A stretch of DNA of 64,000 bases, taken from the NCBI RefSeq assembly GCF_021917145.1, contig NC_061073.1:6354550-6418549 (forward strand), read 5' to 3'. Position 1 is the stretch's first letter; each line of letters opens with the position of its first letter. This stretch comes from Hypomesus transpacificus (Eukaryota > Chordata > Actinopteri > Osmeriformes > Osmeridae). Of the stretch, positions 1 to 11,900 are shown one piece after another. Position numbers and translations under genes: made by a program. The notes under the pieces are model-generated. The model searched no databases and was not told the origin of the DNA. It saw nothing but the letters and a program-made list of their open reading frames with translations.

Positions 1-40
1 AAAACCCTGCATTGCATTAGGGGAAATGTATGTATACTGT

Positions 41-1105
41 GCAGGTACACGAGGGAAGGCAGATTGCAGCCAATCACCTTCTCGGCATTTCAGATGATAC
101 GCTGCAGCCTACTCTTGTCCTTGGCAGTGGCAGCAGCGTACCAGACGGTGATGGAGGAGGTGAGGATGGACTCAATGATGGCTGAGTAGAAGTGCACCAT
201 CATTGTCTTTGGCAGGTTGAATTTCTTCAGCTGCCGACGGAAGTACATCCTCTGTTGTGCTTTCGTGATGAGGGAGCCGATGTTGGGATCCTGGGAGAGG
301 ATAGTGCCTAGGAAGCTGAAGGACTCCACAGTGTTGACTGGGGAGTCACTCGGTGATGGGGGTGATTGGGGCTGTGTTCGTCCTGAAGTCCACAACCATC
401 TCCACTGTCTTAAGAGCATTGAGCTCTAGGTTGTTCTGGCTGCACCAGGTCACCAGGTTGGCCGCTTCCCACCTATAATCAGACTCGTCTCCACCAGAGA
501 TGAGCCCAATAAGGGTGGTGTCGTCCGCAAACTTCAGGAGTTTGACGTACGGATGACTGGAGGTGCAGCTGTTGGTGTACAGGGAGAAGAGCAGAGGAGA
601 AAGGACGCAGCCCTGAGGTGATCCAGTGCTGATGGACCGGGAGTCAGAGACTTGTGTTCCCAGCTTAATGCACTGCTTCCTGTCAGACAGAAAGTCTGTG
701 ATCCACCTGCAGATGGAATCAGGCACGTTTAGCTGGGAGAGCTTGTCCTGAAGCAGGGCTGGAATGATGGTATTGAAGGCAGAGCTGAAGTCCACAAACA
801 GGATCCTCGCGTAGGATGCTGGGGAGTCCAGGTTCTGTAGAGTGAAGTGGAGGGCCATGTTAACTGCGTCGTCCACAGACCTGTTGGCTCTGTAGGCAAA
901 CTGCAGGGGGTCCTGTAGAGGGTCAGTGATGGATTTAAGGTGTGCCAGCACCAGGCGCTCAAAAGACTTCATTACCACAGAGGTCAGGGCGACGGGTCTG
1001 TAGTCATTATGTCCAGTTGGCCTGGGCTTTTTTGGCACAGGGATGATGGTGGAGGACTTGAGAAGGGATGGGAAGGGATGGTTCAGGGCAGACGTGTTTA
1101 GTGCT
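41..1105 (-). mobile_element. LINE fragment (CR1/L2/Rex1 group), antisense
   Basis: Minus-strand reading from 1038 gives a reverse transcriptase palm region: a [10 protein letters not shown] block (first catalytic Asp), [14 protein letters not shown], and the FADDTTLIG box with the catalytic Asp pair. The thumb and C-terminal part (ESILTSSITVWY) continues in another frame at 90-419, so the copy carries at least one frameshift. No 5' end or endonuclease domain is present, so it is 5'-truncated as usual for LINEs. It interrupts the LTR sequence at about base 40. The clade is judged from motif style only. Confidence 0.85.
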
Positions 1106-2885
1106 TGGAATGCTGGAAACGACCGGGATACAAACTTTTCGGAGATGCCGTTAAGACTGGCATGCTAGCAAGCTACCAAACCGAGTCTACAAGAGGAGCG
1201 GTAAAGGAAAGAATTGTGAGTACAGCCAATTCGAAGATAGGTGACTGTAAAAGGAACAAGTGCATTCTGCTTACACCTGTATTGGGATTTCTTTTTTTGG
1301 AAAAAGTTTGAAGAAATTGCGGGGATAATTGGAAGCATTGGTGCTTTGATGAACTGATTGAACTGATTGAGTGCATACACTGAACGTTTTGGATACTTTG
1401 TAGCTGCAAATAGCATTGGCGAGGGGAAGACAGTACCCACGTTTCTTAGCGTGATGGGAGCTAAGACGTTAAATCTGCTGCGCTCTTTGATGCAGCCGGA
1501 TAAGCCCGGGACAAAACGTATGATGTGATTGTGTAAACATTAGCAAGGCACTTCTCTCCACACCCATTGATCATAGCGGAACGTTTCCGTTTCCATAAGA
1601 GGAATCAAGAGGAGGGGGAGTCCGTTAATATGTTTGTTGCTACCATGAAAAGGTTAGCAGAGCATTGTGAATTTAAAGAGTCGCTAAGCGAAGTAATAAG
1701 AGACAGACTGGTGTATGGTCTGAGGAGTGAAGCCATACAGAAAAGGTTGCTGACGGAAAGGGCATTGACACTGGACAGGGCATCGGAAATAAGTGTGTCC
1801 ATGGAGATGGCCGCTAAAGAGGCACATCAGCTAAGTTCAAGTACCACACTGCATGAGATTTCAAATGAAACTTATGAAAAGCAAATCAAATGCTACAGAT
1901 GTGATCAGATTGGACATGTAGCATCTGAATGCTGGAGCAAAACTGGATTGTAGGAACTGCGGGGGAAAAGGGTCACATCGAACGTGCTTGCAAGAGTAAA
2001 AGGATAACAAACAGTAAAAGGGAGCCTCAGCCACCAAAACGTGCTGGGAAAAAGAAAGCGGTGTATAATGTGACAATCGTCCGCAATTTGTCTCTGCAGA
2101 TCTTGCCGAGTTTCTTGAAAGACACGGAATTCAACATATACGGTCTGCTCCATATCACCCCGCTACTAACGGATTAGCAGAAAGGTTTATTCAGAGCATG
2201 AAACACTCACTCAAGGCTTTACAAGGACAAGATTCCCTCCATCAACGACTGCATGCTTTTTTGTTGTCGTACAGGAATGTGCCACATGGAACGACAAAGG
2301 AGTCTCCGTCAACACTTCTGATGAAAAGACGTTTGCCTACCAGCTTCGATCTTCTGAAACCTCCCAGGACGAAGGCGGCGGTGTGGCGTGAGCAACGGGT
2401 ACAGATACAAAGGCGGCAGAAGACGGCAAGAGACGAGGTCTTCTGTCCTGGAGACCCGGTGATGGCACGTAAATATACAAGTGGTGCAAAATGGGTTCCA
2501 GGCACAATACTACACAATACAATACTTGCACAGACAGGTCCTGTGTCTTACACGGTCCAAACAGCTGAGGACAGGGTCTGGAGGAGACACACAGATCAAC
2601 TTTCTACAGGGAAAAACAACTCCAGTGTTGTGTTCGCCTGGGGGGTGTCCACAACAGTGCCACAACTTCCCACCGAGGTCCCTACTACCATCAGCGTGCC
2701 AGTGCAAATTCCAAAGTCTGCGTCAATCGCTCTAGACCCAGTTTCTCCAAGGGCTGAGTCTATGTCATCCCCATCTACACCGTTGCCACTGCCTGGCAAC
2801 CCCGGTGTGTCCTCACCCAAAGAATTGACTGTTCGTCGGTATCCAGTCATTCAACACCGACCACCAAACCGTTTGAAGTAGACTT

Positions 2886-3081
2886 TAGGGAGTCAGGTGG
2901 CTGAACGGTGAGGAAATCGGGCTGGTAATCTGAAGGTTGCCAGTTCGATTCCCGGCCGAGCCAAATGACGTTGTGTCCTTGGGCAAAGCACTTCACCCTA
3001 CTTGCCTCGGGGGGAATGTCCCTGTAGTTACTGTAAGTCGCTCTGGATAAGAGCGTCTGCTAAATGACTAAATGTAAATGT
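2886..3081 (+). mobile_element. tRNA-derived SINE with L2-type tail, copy 1
   Basis: The head looks like a Ser/Leu-type tRNA gene, with an A box (GTGGCTGAACGGT) and a B box (GGTTGCCAGTTCGATTCC). A conserved body (GTGTCCTTGGGCAA, then CTTGCCTC) follows. The tail, CTCTGGATAAGAGCGTCTGC then repeated AAATGTAA, is nearly the same as the 3' end of the L2 LINEs elsewhere in this window. A second copy lies at 31903-32089. It is non-coding and depends on LINE machinery. Confidence 0.85.
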
Positions 3082-3340
3082 AAGTATTAGATATGTGACA
3101 TACCCAGTGCTGTGGGGCAGAATAAACCCTAGGGTAATGTCTGGATTTGGGGCAGTCTACCCTCATTTCCATAGCATAGCCTAGATAACAAAATACACAC
3201 ACATGGTATTGTGACATGTTGGTGCATTTAATGGTCATAATTATATTAAGATGGTGTGGTTATGGGTAGACTTAGTCTGTAAGTGGGGTTTGTTATTTGT
3301 GGGATTTCAAAGTGGTACTTTTCATTTAAGGGGGAGGAGT

Positions 3341-3520
3341 TGTTATGTATCATGGTATTATGTTCCTCGCTGACACCCGTAGGAAAAACCCTGCATTGCA
3401 TTAGGGGAAATGTATATATACTGTTGTATGCAAGCGAGTGAAGTAAAGACACAATGAATCCAACGTTGACTCTGCTGGGTCTTATTCTGGAGTAATACAA
3501 TCATTACCAATACACCACAC
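3341..3520 (+). repeat. Right LTR of the fossil Ty3/Gypsy-like element
   Basis: Begins TGTTATG just after a purine tract. It contains the stretch shared with bases 1-40 of the window, and ends with CA near 3520. The exact 3' edge is uncertain because the left LTR is cut by the window border and by a LINE. Confidence 0.65.
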
Positions 3521-3831
3521 CGACCAGCACTATGGTTATTTTAACTGTTATTTGTCACTTTGCATTCTCTAATTATACTTTCTTCTCTCTGTTGCCCACC
3601 TAACGTCCCCTGTGGTGTGAGGGGGGTTGAGCTGTCAACATCGGCCTGGTTGCTGGTGAGACAATGTTTGACCTAGTCCCCAGGTAGACTTTGGTCTCCT
3701 GTGACAGACCACACATACCCCTTTTCCACCAATGCATTTTGGGTGCCGGTTCAGAGCCGGTGCCTAATCGCGAACCAGTTCTTTCTCTTTCGACAGACTG
3801 GGAACCGGAAAAGTGGTTCGTACGTGGTTCA

Positions 3832-5056
3832 AGTTCAAGTTCAAGTCTTTTATTTGTCAGGTGCACAGAGCAACACAAGGTTAGACTGGGCACTGAAATT
3901 CTTAAGACAAGACAACGCAAGCACTTGGCATAACATAACATATAAGTACACAGAACAAATTTACATCTATGCTGAGCTTAGATAAGTGAACTTCCTAAAT
4001 ATACAGATAGCAATAAATAAACGACTATACTAACCCTAACACTAAAACTTCCTAAATTACAGATAACAATAAATAGTACGCTATACTAACCCTAATACAC
4101 AAAAAAAAAAAAAAAAAAAAAAACCTGTTACAACCCTATAAACTAATCTAACCTAAATGGAGTACAGTGCAGTAGTGCAAATTTACAGATCAGTGACTTT
4201 GTCAATGACCAAACAGGAGCCTGGTGGCGAGGTACAGTAGTGCAATGTTACTGAAAGAGCAACCAGTAGCTGAAAGTGACAGTGTATAAGTGACTAGTGT
4301 GCAGTAAAAATGTCCATATCAGTGTCCATTGAGAAGCCTGATGACCCTTGGGTAGAAACTGTTGTCCAGTCTGCGTGTGCGCGACCGGATGCTGCGGTAA
4401 CGCCTGCCAGAAGGCAACGGGGTAAAGAGACTGAAGGATGGGTGGGAACAGTCTCTTAGAATCCTGCTGGCTTTCCTAAGGCAACGTGTGTGGTAGGTGT
4501 CCTGTAGGGCTGGGAGCTTCCTGCCGATGATGAACTCAGCAGAACGGACCACACTTCGTAGGGCCTTGCGGTCCCGGTCTGTGCAGCTCCCATACCACAC
4601 TGTGATACAACCAGTCAGAATGCTTTCTATAGTGCATCTGTAAAAGTTAGTAAGGATGACTGAGTCCATACCAAACTTCTTCAGTCTCCTCAGGAAGAAG
4701 AGGCGCTTACGGGCCGTTTTGACCACCTTGTCCGTGTGAACAGACCAGGTGAGGTCATTGCTGATGTTCACCCCGAGGAACTTGAAGCAGCTGACCTTCT
4801 CCACTTCCGATCCATTGATGAATAGGGGTGCATGCTCCTCCTCCTGCCGCCTCCTAAAGTCCACAATCATCTCCTTGGTCTTGCTGATGTTAAGAGAGAG
4901 GTTGTTGTCCTGACACCATGATGTCAGGGTGTCAACCTCCTCTCTGTAGGCTGACTCGTCACTGTCAGAGATGAGGCCCACGATGGTTGTGTCGTCAGCA
5001 AACTTAACGAGGAGGTTGGAGCTGTGCGTAGCCGCACAGTCGTGGGTGAACAAGGA
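3832..5056 (-). mobile_element. LINE fragment (CR1/L2/Rex1 group), antisense, second copy
   Basis: Minus-strand reading at 4319-5056 gives the C-terminal half of a LINE reverse transcriptase: KFADDTTIVGLI, CFKFLGVNI, ESILTGCITVWYG and the final SGRRYRSIRSRTRRLDNSFY block, ending in a normal stop. Downstream of that is a 3' UTR and a tail of AAGTTC repeats (plus-strand sense) at 3833-3850. It is 5'-truncated. GGTTCGTACGT lies on both sides, once at the left and three times at the right. It is a distinct family from the copy at 41-1105, though clearly related. Confidence 0.85.
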
Positions 5057-5494
5057 GGTTCGTACGTGGTTCGTACGTGGTTCGTACGTGGTTCGCAACG
5101 AGCACCACTTCGGAGCTGGTCTAGTTTACGAACCAATAAAGAACCGCTTGGGGCGGGGTTACCGTGACCAACAAAACGCTTTGGCCGCCATTGCTCTAAG
5201 TTTTTACAATTCATATTTCAGCTAAACGGTACTTCAGAATCTGAATAAAAATGTATCGAGAAGTGGGCAGTTTAGTTGCTGAAAATGTGCTTATTTTATT
5301 GATGAAACTGCTAATTTGTAAATTTGCTCCGACTTCTCGAAAACCTAGCTCTAGCATCTCACCACGCTTGCTCCTGGGGCGGGGTTGCCGGGGGCGGGGT
5401 TAGCAGGGGCGGGGTTACCGTGAGCAACAAAACAGGAACAGAAACATTCGACCGCCAATATTGAAGTTGTAGCTACCTGTAAACAACAATCAAA

Positions 5495-5725
5495 ATGGAC
5501 GCTATCGCTATCAAAAAACAGTGGTCCAAGGAGGAAACCAGCTGTTGTCTTGCAGTCTGGTGCTCTGCAGAGGTCCAGAGGAAACTGGAAGGAGCTTCAC
5601 GGACGAAGCCGGTGTTCCAAGAGATCCAGCGCGAAATGGCTGCTGCCGGGTTCAACAGGAGCGTTGAACAGATCATCGACAAACTAAAAAAGCTGAAAAA
5701 GGAATGTGTTATGTATGAGCAATAG
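5495..5725 (+). CDS. Myb/SANT-like accessory protein of a Harbinger element (76 aa, short)
   Basis: The ATG at 5495 opens a 76-residue ORF. It starts WSKEETSCCLAVW (Myb/SANT-like first helix with spaced Trp) and continues with a basic third helix (VEQIIDKLKKLKKE). This is the trihelix/MADF-like DNA-binding domain that Harbinger elements encode next to their transposase, where it normally helps bring the transposase to DNA. It stops at MYEQ, soon after the DNA-binding domain, whereas family members usually go on, so it is probably truncated or spliced onward. I cannot tell whether it is expressed. Confidence 0.65.
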   Translation: MDAIAIKKQWSKEETSCCLAVWCSAEVQRKLEGASRTKPVFQEIQREMAAAGFNRSVEQIIDKLKKLKKECVMYEQ

Positions 5726-5745
5726 TGGGGCTGTACATTTTCTAT

Positions 5746-6559
5746 CAAGTATACAGTACAGTATATACATTTTCTTTGACTGCAATCTGATCGATGTTCA
5801 ACTAAAACGATGCTAGGAGGGTAGGCTAGCTAGCGTTACATGCTGAGGCAAAAGTTGACATCTTGTTCGATTTTAATAATAAAAATAAATATCTTATGTA
5901 CTTACCATTATTCTCAATTGTAATCTCTTTGTATACAAATGGCGAGTTGAACAAACACGTCGGATGTGCCGTGTTTGGATGCCGATGTAGGTTCGCAAAA
6001 CCATGAGCAACAACAGCAACGAAACGTCTGCCATTGTTGATGTTGTGTTTGTGTTTGGCGCTACCGCGCTAGCGTTGCTGGGAAATATGAGACTTATACA
6101 GTGACATAATGACGTGGCTCTGTGGTGGCTCTTGCCCGTGGAGAGCTGGTGGGGGCAAGACACTTTGCCTCCCCAGGAGACCTGGTAGGATCTTCCGGAC
6201 AGGTAGGATGAGATCCAGATAACGTAGGAAACAGCAGACAAATGGGTACATTATCCTTTGCATGAATGTACCAGAGCATTGGCAATTTGTTTAAAATAAT
6301 AAATTTTTAATTATGTGCATAAGTGACTAGAATAGTTGAGGTTGAGTATGAATAGCTGAGCTCGACTTGATCCTTCCAGTAAGAGCATTTTTGGCTAGCT
6401 CTGAAAGATGACGGGCACTTTGACAAGGATCTGCAGAACGGGACTTGTGTCTTCTGTTGTAGCGATCTCATTTATAACTATGACATCTTCAATGACTCTC
6501 GATTTAACTGAACTAAGAAATAAAGTTTCAAAGGTTAAAGTAAATCTAAGGGGCAATCT
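5746..6559. other. Intergenic, mostly unassigned
   Basis: AT-rich sequence with an antisense L2 scrap at 6098-6215. No convincing coding exon or RNA gene was seen. Confidence 0.5.
6098..6215 (-). mobile_element. L2 LINE scrap (reverse transcriptase part), antisense
   Basis: The reverse complement matches the L2 copy at about 10071-10210 ([15 protein letters not shown] segment). Only ~120 bases survive, without ends, and the reading frame is damaged. Confidence 0.8.
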
Positions 6560-7487
6560 ATGGAGTTAGATTAGTTTCATAATTCAAACAAACAAACGCA
6601 ACACGATTCAAACAAACTTAACACGATCCAAACAAACGTAACACGATTCATACAAACATAACACGATTCAAACAAACAACGTAACACGATTCATACAAAC
6701 ATAACACGATTCAAACAAACAAACGTAACACGATTCAAACAAACGTAACACGATTCACAAATGTAACGCGATTCACAAATAAATGACCCTATTACATTCG
6801 TTTGCAACCTGACAAACACAAGTTACAAATCCCTGCATTAGTTGGTGTGAATCCCTGCATTCGTTCGTGTGGATTTTTGGAACTTTCCTGACGCGCTTAG
6901 ATTCACAAATGCATTTTTTCTAAAAGATATCCTGCAGCCTATCAGATGTCTCCAATTTTAGCCAATCACCGGAGAATGTCTAATATCGGTAGACGGGCTC
7001 TGCGTTAGCCTAGGAAACACGGAAAATGACTAAACATGAATCCTGCCATTCTCAACAATATTTAATCAGGTATGATCATCGGTTTAAGAAGATTAACAAG
7101 CAATATTTCACCTACATGCTACCAGACGACATTGATCGTGATCTGAAGGAGACGATGTCCGTCATTATGGCAGGTTGTTGAAGTCCACATAGACACGTTA
7201 ATGTGATTGGCTAAAATTGGAAGAGACGATCTGATAGGCTGCAGAGGATATCTTTTAGAAAAAATGCATTTGTGAATCTAAGCGCGTCAGGAAAGTTCCA
7301 AACATCCACACGAACGAATGCAGGGATTCACACCAACGAATGCAGGGATTTGTAACTTGTGTTTGTCAGGTTGCAAACGAATAGGGTATGTTTGTATGAA
7401 TCGTGTTACGTTTGTTTGGATCGTGTTAAGTTTGTTTGAATCGTGTTGCGTTTGTTTGTTTGAATTATGAAACTAATCTAACTCCAT
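6560..7487. mobile_element. Fold-back (long inverted repeat) element with tandem-repeat arms
   Basis: The left arm (6560-6969) is the inverted complement of the right arm (7203-7487). The outer ~100 bases are almost identical, starting ATGGAGTTAGATTAG and ending CTAATCTAACTCCAT. AATCT lies just outside both ends and is the likely target duplication. Each arm contains ~20-bp units of the type AACACGATTCAAACAAACGT, about nine in the left arm and four in the right. Inner arm parts match again (AGATTCACAAATGCATTTTT and its complement). The 233-bp loop carries a 51-codon ORF. No transposase is present, so it is non-autonomous. I do not recognise the family. Confidence 0.85.
7026..7181 (+). CDS. 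51-codon ORF in the loop of the fold-back element, unknown
   Basis: Runs from ATG at 7026 to TGA at 7181. Composition is protein-like: basic in the first half (RYDHRFKKINKQYF), acidic in the middle (LPDDIDRDLKE). It could be an independent small ORF or a captured exon; a GTATG stands in frame after TTAATCAG at about 7070. I recognise no domain. It may be chance, since 51 codons in a 233-bp loop is not exceptional. Confidence 0.3.
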   Translation: MTKHESCHSQQYLIRYDHRFKKINKQYFTYMLPDDIDRDLKETMSVIMAGC

Positions 7488-8923
7488 AATCTATGGGCAT
7501 CAGGTGAGTTCATTTGCTTTAATTATGCTAAAGAAATGTAGCATATTGTGAACATTTGAAGATTATTATCAAAACATGCAATTCTGTGCCCTCGCAGGCA
7601 TTTTTTTGGGTAAGACAAGTATGGATGGCGTTTTCTCCAAATCATCCTTTGGAGAGGCACTTCAGTTTATCAGTCCTGCGCAAAAAATGGAGAACCTGAG
7701 GGCGCATCAACTGTTGCTGAAAATTGCGCTGAATCCCAAACTGAATTGTGCGGACCATAAGCTATAAAATAAATAATAAAATGATTGGTTGAGGATGCAT
7801 AGGCTACATGATATTGAAATCAACTGTTCAATTATTACAAACAATAAATTGTTCTTGCAATATATTTGGAAACATTTACAGCATTCTTTTAACTTTTTAG
7901 ATGACGGGTCTTCCTGTGAAATTACTGAGAAACGCCATTTGAAACGTCCATCATCCAATTTAATGCAACCAAAAACAGATGAAGTTGTTCTGCTTTGGAA
8001 AATCTCATTCGTATATTTAGCATTAATTCTGTTTTCGTCATCAGTATGTTGATGGATGATTGTTCATATTTATCAATTAAAAAACATTTAATTTATCCTA
8101 TGGTTTCTGTACGGATTTTGAACAATTATATATAGGCTATTAAATACCAATAAAAAAAAACATGTACAATAGGCCTATGTTTAATGTTTGAATTGCAATA
8201 CACAAATTCAAAACAATTCCCTGGTCTCCTTTGAGCGTCTTGATGCACTTTTGCACTGACATATTAGGCTGCAGTAATTTCCATTGTCAATGTGCTCGAC
8301 AGGTTTTTCACATGTTCCCAGATTATGTTTTTATTATTAGGCTTCTATAATTCACTTCTTAACCAATGTAAAATATTCTCCTTATTGTTAGGCTACACAT
8401 CCGAACTGATATGATGTCCGTGCCATATATGTTTCACTAATGGCACAACAGTCTTCTTTAAGCCAAAATTCCCTCAACATTTTTTATCTTAAGTGTCACT
8501 TCGTGTTTTTTTTGTTGTTTTTTTTACAGTAGGCCTATAATACCCCATTAGGCCAAGTTGGCTATTATATTTTTTACGAACGATTGGGCGGATTTCTTAG
8601 TCGAGAGCTTGTGGCAGCTATGCTCTCCTAAAAAAAATGCTGAAAGACCACTCAAAATAACAATGATGTAAAACAAAATGCTACTGCATTTTAAATCGGA
8701 CAAAAGCTAAAATCGTAAAAAAAGAAACAGCTAGATTTCTGGGACAACGTATAGAACCGAATTTCATCAAAGAGTATACTCTTTGGTTTCAGGCTACATT
8801 TCACGTGATTCAAAAACACTTCCTACTTCATATCACACTACTTCCGTTTCAGGTCAGAGTCAGACCGCTAGCTGCATGTTGTTTCACACTCAATACTAAA
8901 CAGTGTAGCCTACATGAGACAAC
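7488..8923. other. AT-rich intergenic region upstream of kti12
   Basis: Only short ORFs without recognisable domains occur here. The last few hundred bases must hold the kti12 promoter and 5' UTR, but I see no clear TATA box or CpG-rich stretch. Confidence 0.5.
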
Positions 8924-11900
8924 ATGCCACTTATCATAATGTGTGGTTTCCCTTGTAGTGGGAAAACACGAAGGGCAGTAGAATTAAAACATTATTTTGA
9001 ACAGAACGCAGAAAGAAAAGTTCATGTTGTAGGAGATGGAACGTTGGGGATCGAGAGAAATGCCATGTATGCAGGTAATGTTTAGATACCAATGAGCTTC
9101 CATATGGGGCAGTGAATATTTTGTAGCATTAGTCTGATATGCTTGTGCAGTCATTATACCCCTGGATGATACGTTTTACAGATTCACAGAGTGAGAAAAG
9201 TGTGAGAGGAGCTTTAAGAGCTGAGGTGGAGCGGTGAGTTAATTAGTCTAAAATTCTGCTACACAAACTAGGTATGATATGCTAGAATTACACTTTTGTT
9301 CACGTGGCATTTAAAAAAAAAAAAAATACAAATTTGTTTCCGAATTAGTTTTCTTGACAGGCCTCTTAATGTCATCGTGTTCATTTATGTTAATAGGAAG
9401 GTCAGTAAGGATGATATTGTCATTCTGGATTCATTGAATTACATAAAAGGTAACAACATATTTAATCGTTAAAACCCTTGACATTTTATAGGTTATTTTA
9501 CACTTTGTTTAAGTGTAAATGTGTTTCACTTTTTTTAAGTGTAAATGTGTTTCACTTTGACAGTACTTTAGTTCAAATGTACTGTTCCACCTGTTCATCC
9601 TTTAGGTTACAGATATGAACTTTTCTGTCTTATTAAACACACACAGACGCCTCACTGTCTGGTGAGTAGCTTACAGATGCACTCCTACAGCATTATGATA
9701 TTTATAAAAAGGGGTAAAGTAGTTACAAGGTCTTGCAGAAATAAACCCCTTTTAAAACATTGTATTATTAATATTTCCAATCAGTGTTTGCACAACATGT
9801 ATAGCCTGTTCAAAATGTACTGTATATTATTAGTAATTCATTTTATGCATCGTAGGTGTACTGTTTGACATCAGCGGAAGTGAGTTCGGCATGGAATACA
9901 CACAGGGATGTTGGGGACCAGTACACTCAGGAGATGTAAGTATGTTGTGGTTCATTTGTCTTGTCTCACTCAGTTATTCTGCTGGACCTTTCTGCAACGT
10001 TTGATACGGTTAACCACCAGATCCTGCTCTCCAGACTTTCTGAAATGGGCATCACTGGCACCGCACTCCAGTGGATCTCATCCTACCTGTCGGGAAGATT
10101 CTACCAGGTCTCCTGGGGAGGCAAACTGTCAGGCCCTCGCCAGCTCTCCACTGGTGTCCCACAGGGCTCCGTCCTTGGACCCCACCTCTTCTCTCTGTAC
10201 ACCACCTCACTTGGACCAATCATCACCTCCCATTGCTTCTCCTACCACTGCTACGCTGACGACACGCAGCTGTACCTGTCGTTCCCCCCGAATGATCCGG
10301 GGATCTCAGCTAGGATTGAGGCCTGCCTCACAGACATCTCCGCCTGGATGACCGAGCACCACCTCAAGCTGAACCTCGCCAAAATAGAACTTCTCATCAT
10401 CCCGGCTAAACCCTCCATCTCCCACGATCTGTCAATCACCCTGGGATCTGCGACGGTGACCCCTTCATCCTCTGCCAGGAACCTTGGGGTTACCATGGAT
10501 GACGAGCTCTCCCTCACGGCCCACATTGCTGCAGTCTCCCGGTCTTATAGATTCACCCTCTACAACATCCGGAAGATCAGGAGATACCTGTCTGAGCACT
10601 CCACCCAGCTGCTAGTCCAAGCACTTGTCCTCTCCAAGTTGGATTACTGCAACTCGCTGCTCGCTGGTCTCCCAGCATGTGCAACCTGCCCTCTTCAGAG
10701 GATTCAGAACGCAGCGGCCCGCCTGGTCTACTATCTACCCAGACGCTCCCATGTTATCCCGCTCCTCATCTCTCTCCACTGGCTACCCATCAACGCCCAC
10801 ATCAGATTCAAGACCCTGGTACTGACCTTCCGAGCAGTGAACGGGACTGCACCTGACTACATCAAGTCTCTCCTGCAACCTTACACCCCCAAGACGCACT
10901 TATTCCGGGAGTACTACGGCACTTAGGAATGCTTGATTGGACCTGATGTTAGTTTCCTCCAGGATCACAATGACTCTTATTGAGAGACTTGTTGCTTTTG
11001 TAGGTTAGTCATAGCGAAGTTAACTCTTGAACTCTTGTACTCGCTGTGAAATATTTTACTGTTGATTGTTCTTCTACAGGTACAGTCCTGCACTTTTTTG
11101 TGATTCATGTTGTTTTAATTTGTAACTTGTATAACTGCATGCTCTTATGGGTCTTTCCTTTGGCACTTGTTTAGTTTTTTTCACAATGTATGCTTCATGT
11201 TTTGGCTGCTTGCAATGTTTGGGACTACCTCGTTGTTATGATCAGTGACCTATGCTCTTTTGTAAAGCTCTCTCTTGGAAGTCGCTTTGGATAAAAGCGT
11301 CTGCTAAATGCATAAATGTAATGTAAATGTAAATGATGTAGTGTATGTATGATGTAGATTTATGTTTTGTTTTTGCAGCTTGGATGCATTAGTTTTGAGG
11401 TTTGAAGCACCAGACTCCAGAAACAGATGGGACAGCCCACTTTTCACTATTCAGAAAGAAGACACACTTCAGTTTGAAGCCATCTCAGATGCCATCTTCA
11501 AAAGAAAAGCCCCGCCTCCTAACCAGTCTACACAGAGTGTGAGAAATGGATCACTGGCATTCTCGATCACTCTCACTCTTTCTCTTTCTGTCTTTTTCAT
11601 TCTCAATCGCAATCAAATACAAAACAATAGGCGACTATATATCTTTTCATATTCAATTTCAACAGGGTCAAATCATCTGTGCTGATTGTTAACTATGGTT
11701 GATGTATGATGCACATGGTTTAATATGGCCTCTTTTATATTCAATTATATATTTATTTTGTCTGTAAATTACAGCAACCACTGTCATCAACAAACTTTTT
11801 GTATGAACTGGACAAGGTCACACAAGATGTATTGATGGTGAGGATTTCTATCCAAAAGTGTTCCTGATTTTCCTTTTAAATCCCTTTGTTCAGAATTTCT

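Larger units (their letters stand above)
1..3525 (+). mobile_element. Fossil Ty3/Gypsy-like LTR retrotransposon (broken)
   Basis: The first ~40 bases repeat the sequence at about 3385-3424, so the window opens inside one LTR and the other LTR lies at about 3341-3520, preceded by a purine-rich tract at 3328-3340. A Gag-like segment with a CCHC zinc knuckle (CYRCDQIGHVASEC) lies at 1567-1950. An integrase-like segment (PATNGLAERF motif, then a C-terminal region) lies at about 2090-2880. The element is broken, with several breaks, and the rest of pol is not recognisable. A LINE has inserted near its left end and a SINE sits between the integrase part and the right LTR. It is an old copy. Family assignment rests on the Gag knuckle and the integrase type. 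Confidence 0.8.
3712..5745 (+). mobile_element. PIF/Harbinger-like DNA transposon remains, split by a LINE
   Basis: The left edge (CCCTTTTCCACCAATGCATT followed by GTGCCGGTTC) and the sequence resuming after the LINE at about 5095 (GCAACGAGCACCAC then GAACCAATAAAGAACCG) look like one terminal region. A GGGGCGGGGTT motif occurs at 5150, 5376, 5391 and 5406, and the stretch following the 5150 copy resembles that following the 5406 copy (TACCGTGA-CAACAAAAC). The Myb-like ORF at 5495-5725 is the accessory gene typical of this superfamily. I found no DDE transposase and no right terminal repeat, so the element is incomplete and its right border is a guess. Confidence 0.55.

Noticed and set aside
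6580-6780. CRISPR-like or centromeric short repeats
   Set aside because: The ~20-bp units follow each other directly and belong to the arm of a fold-back element.
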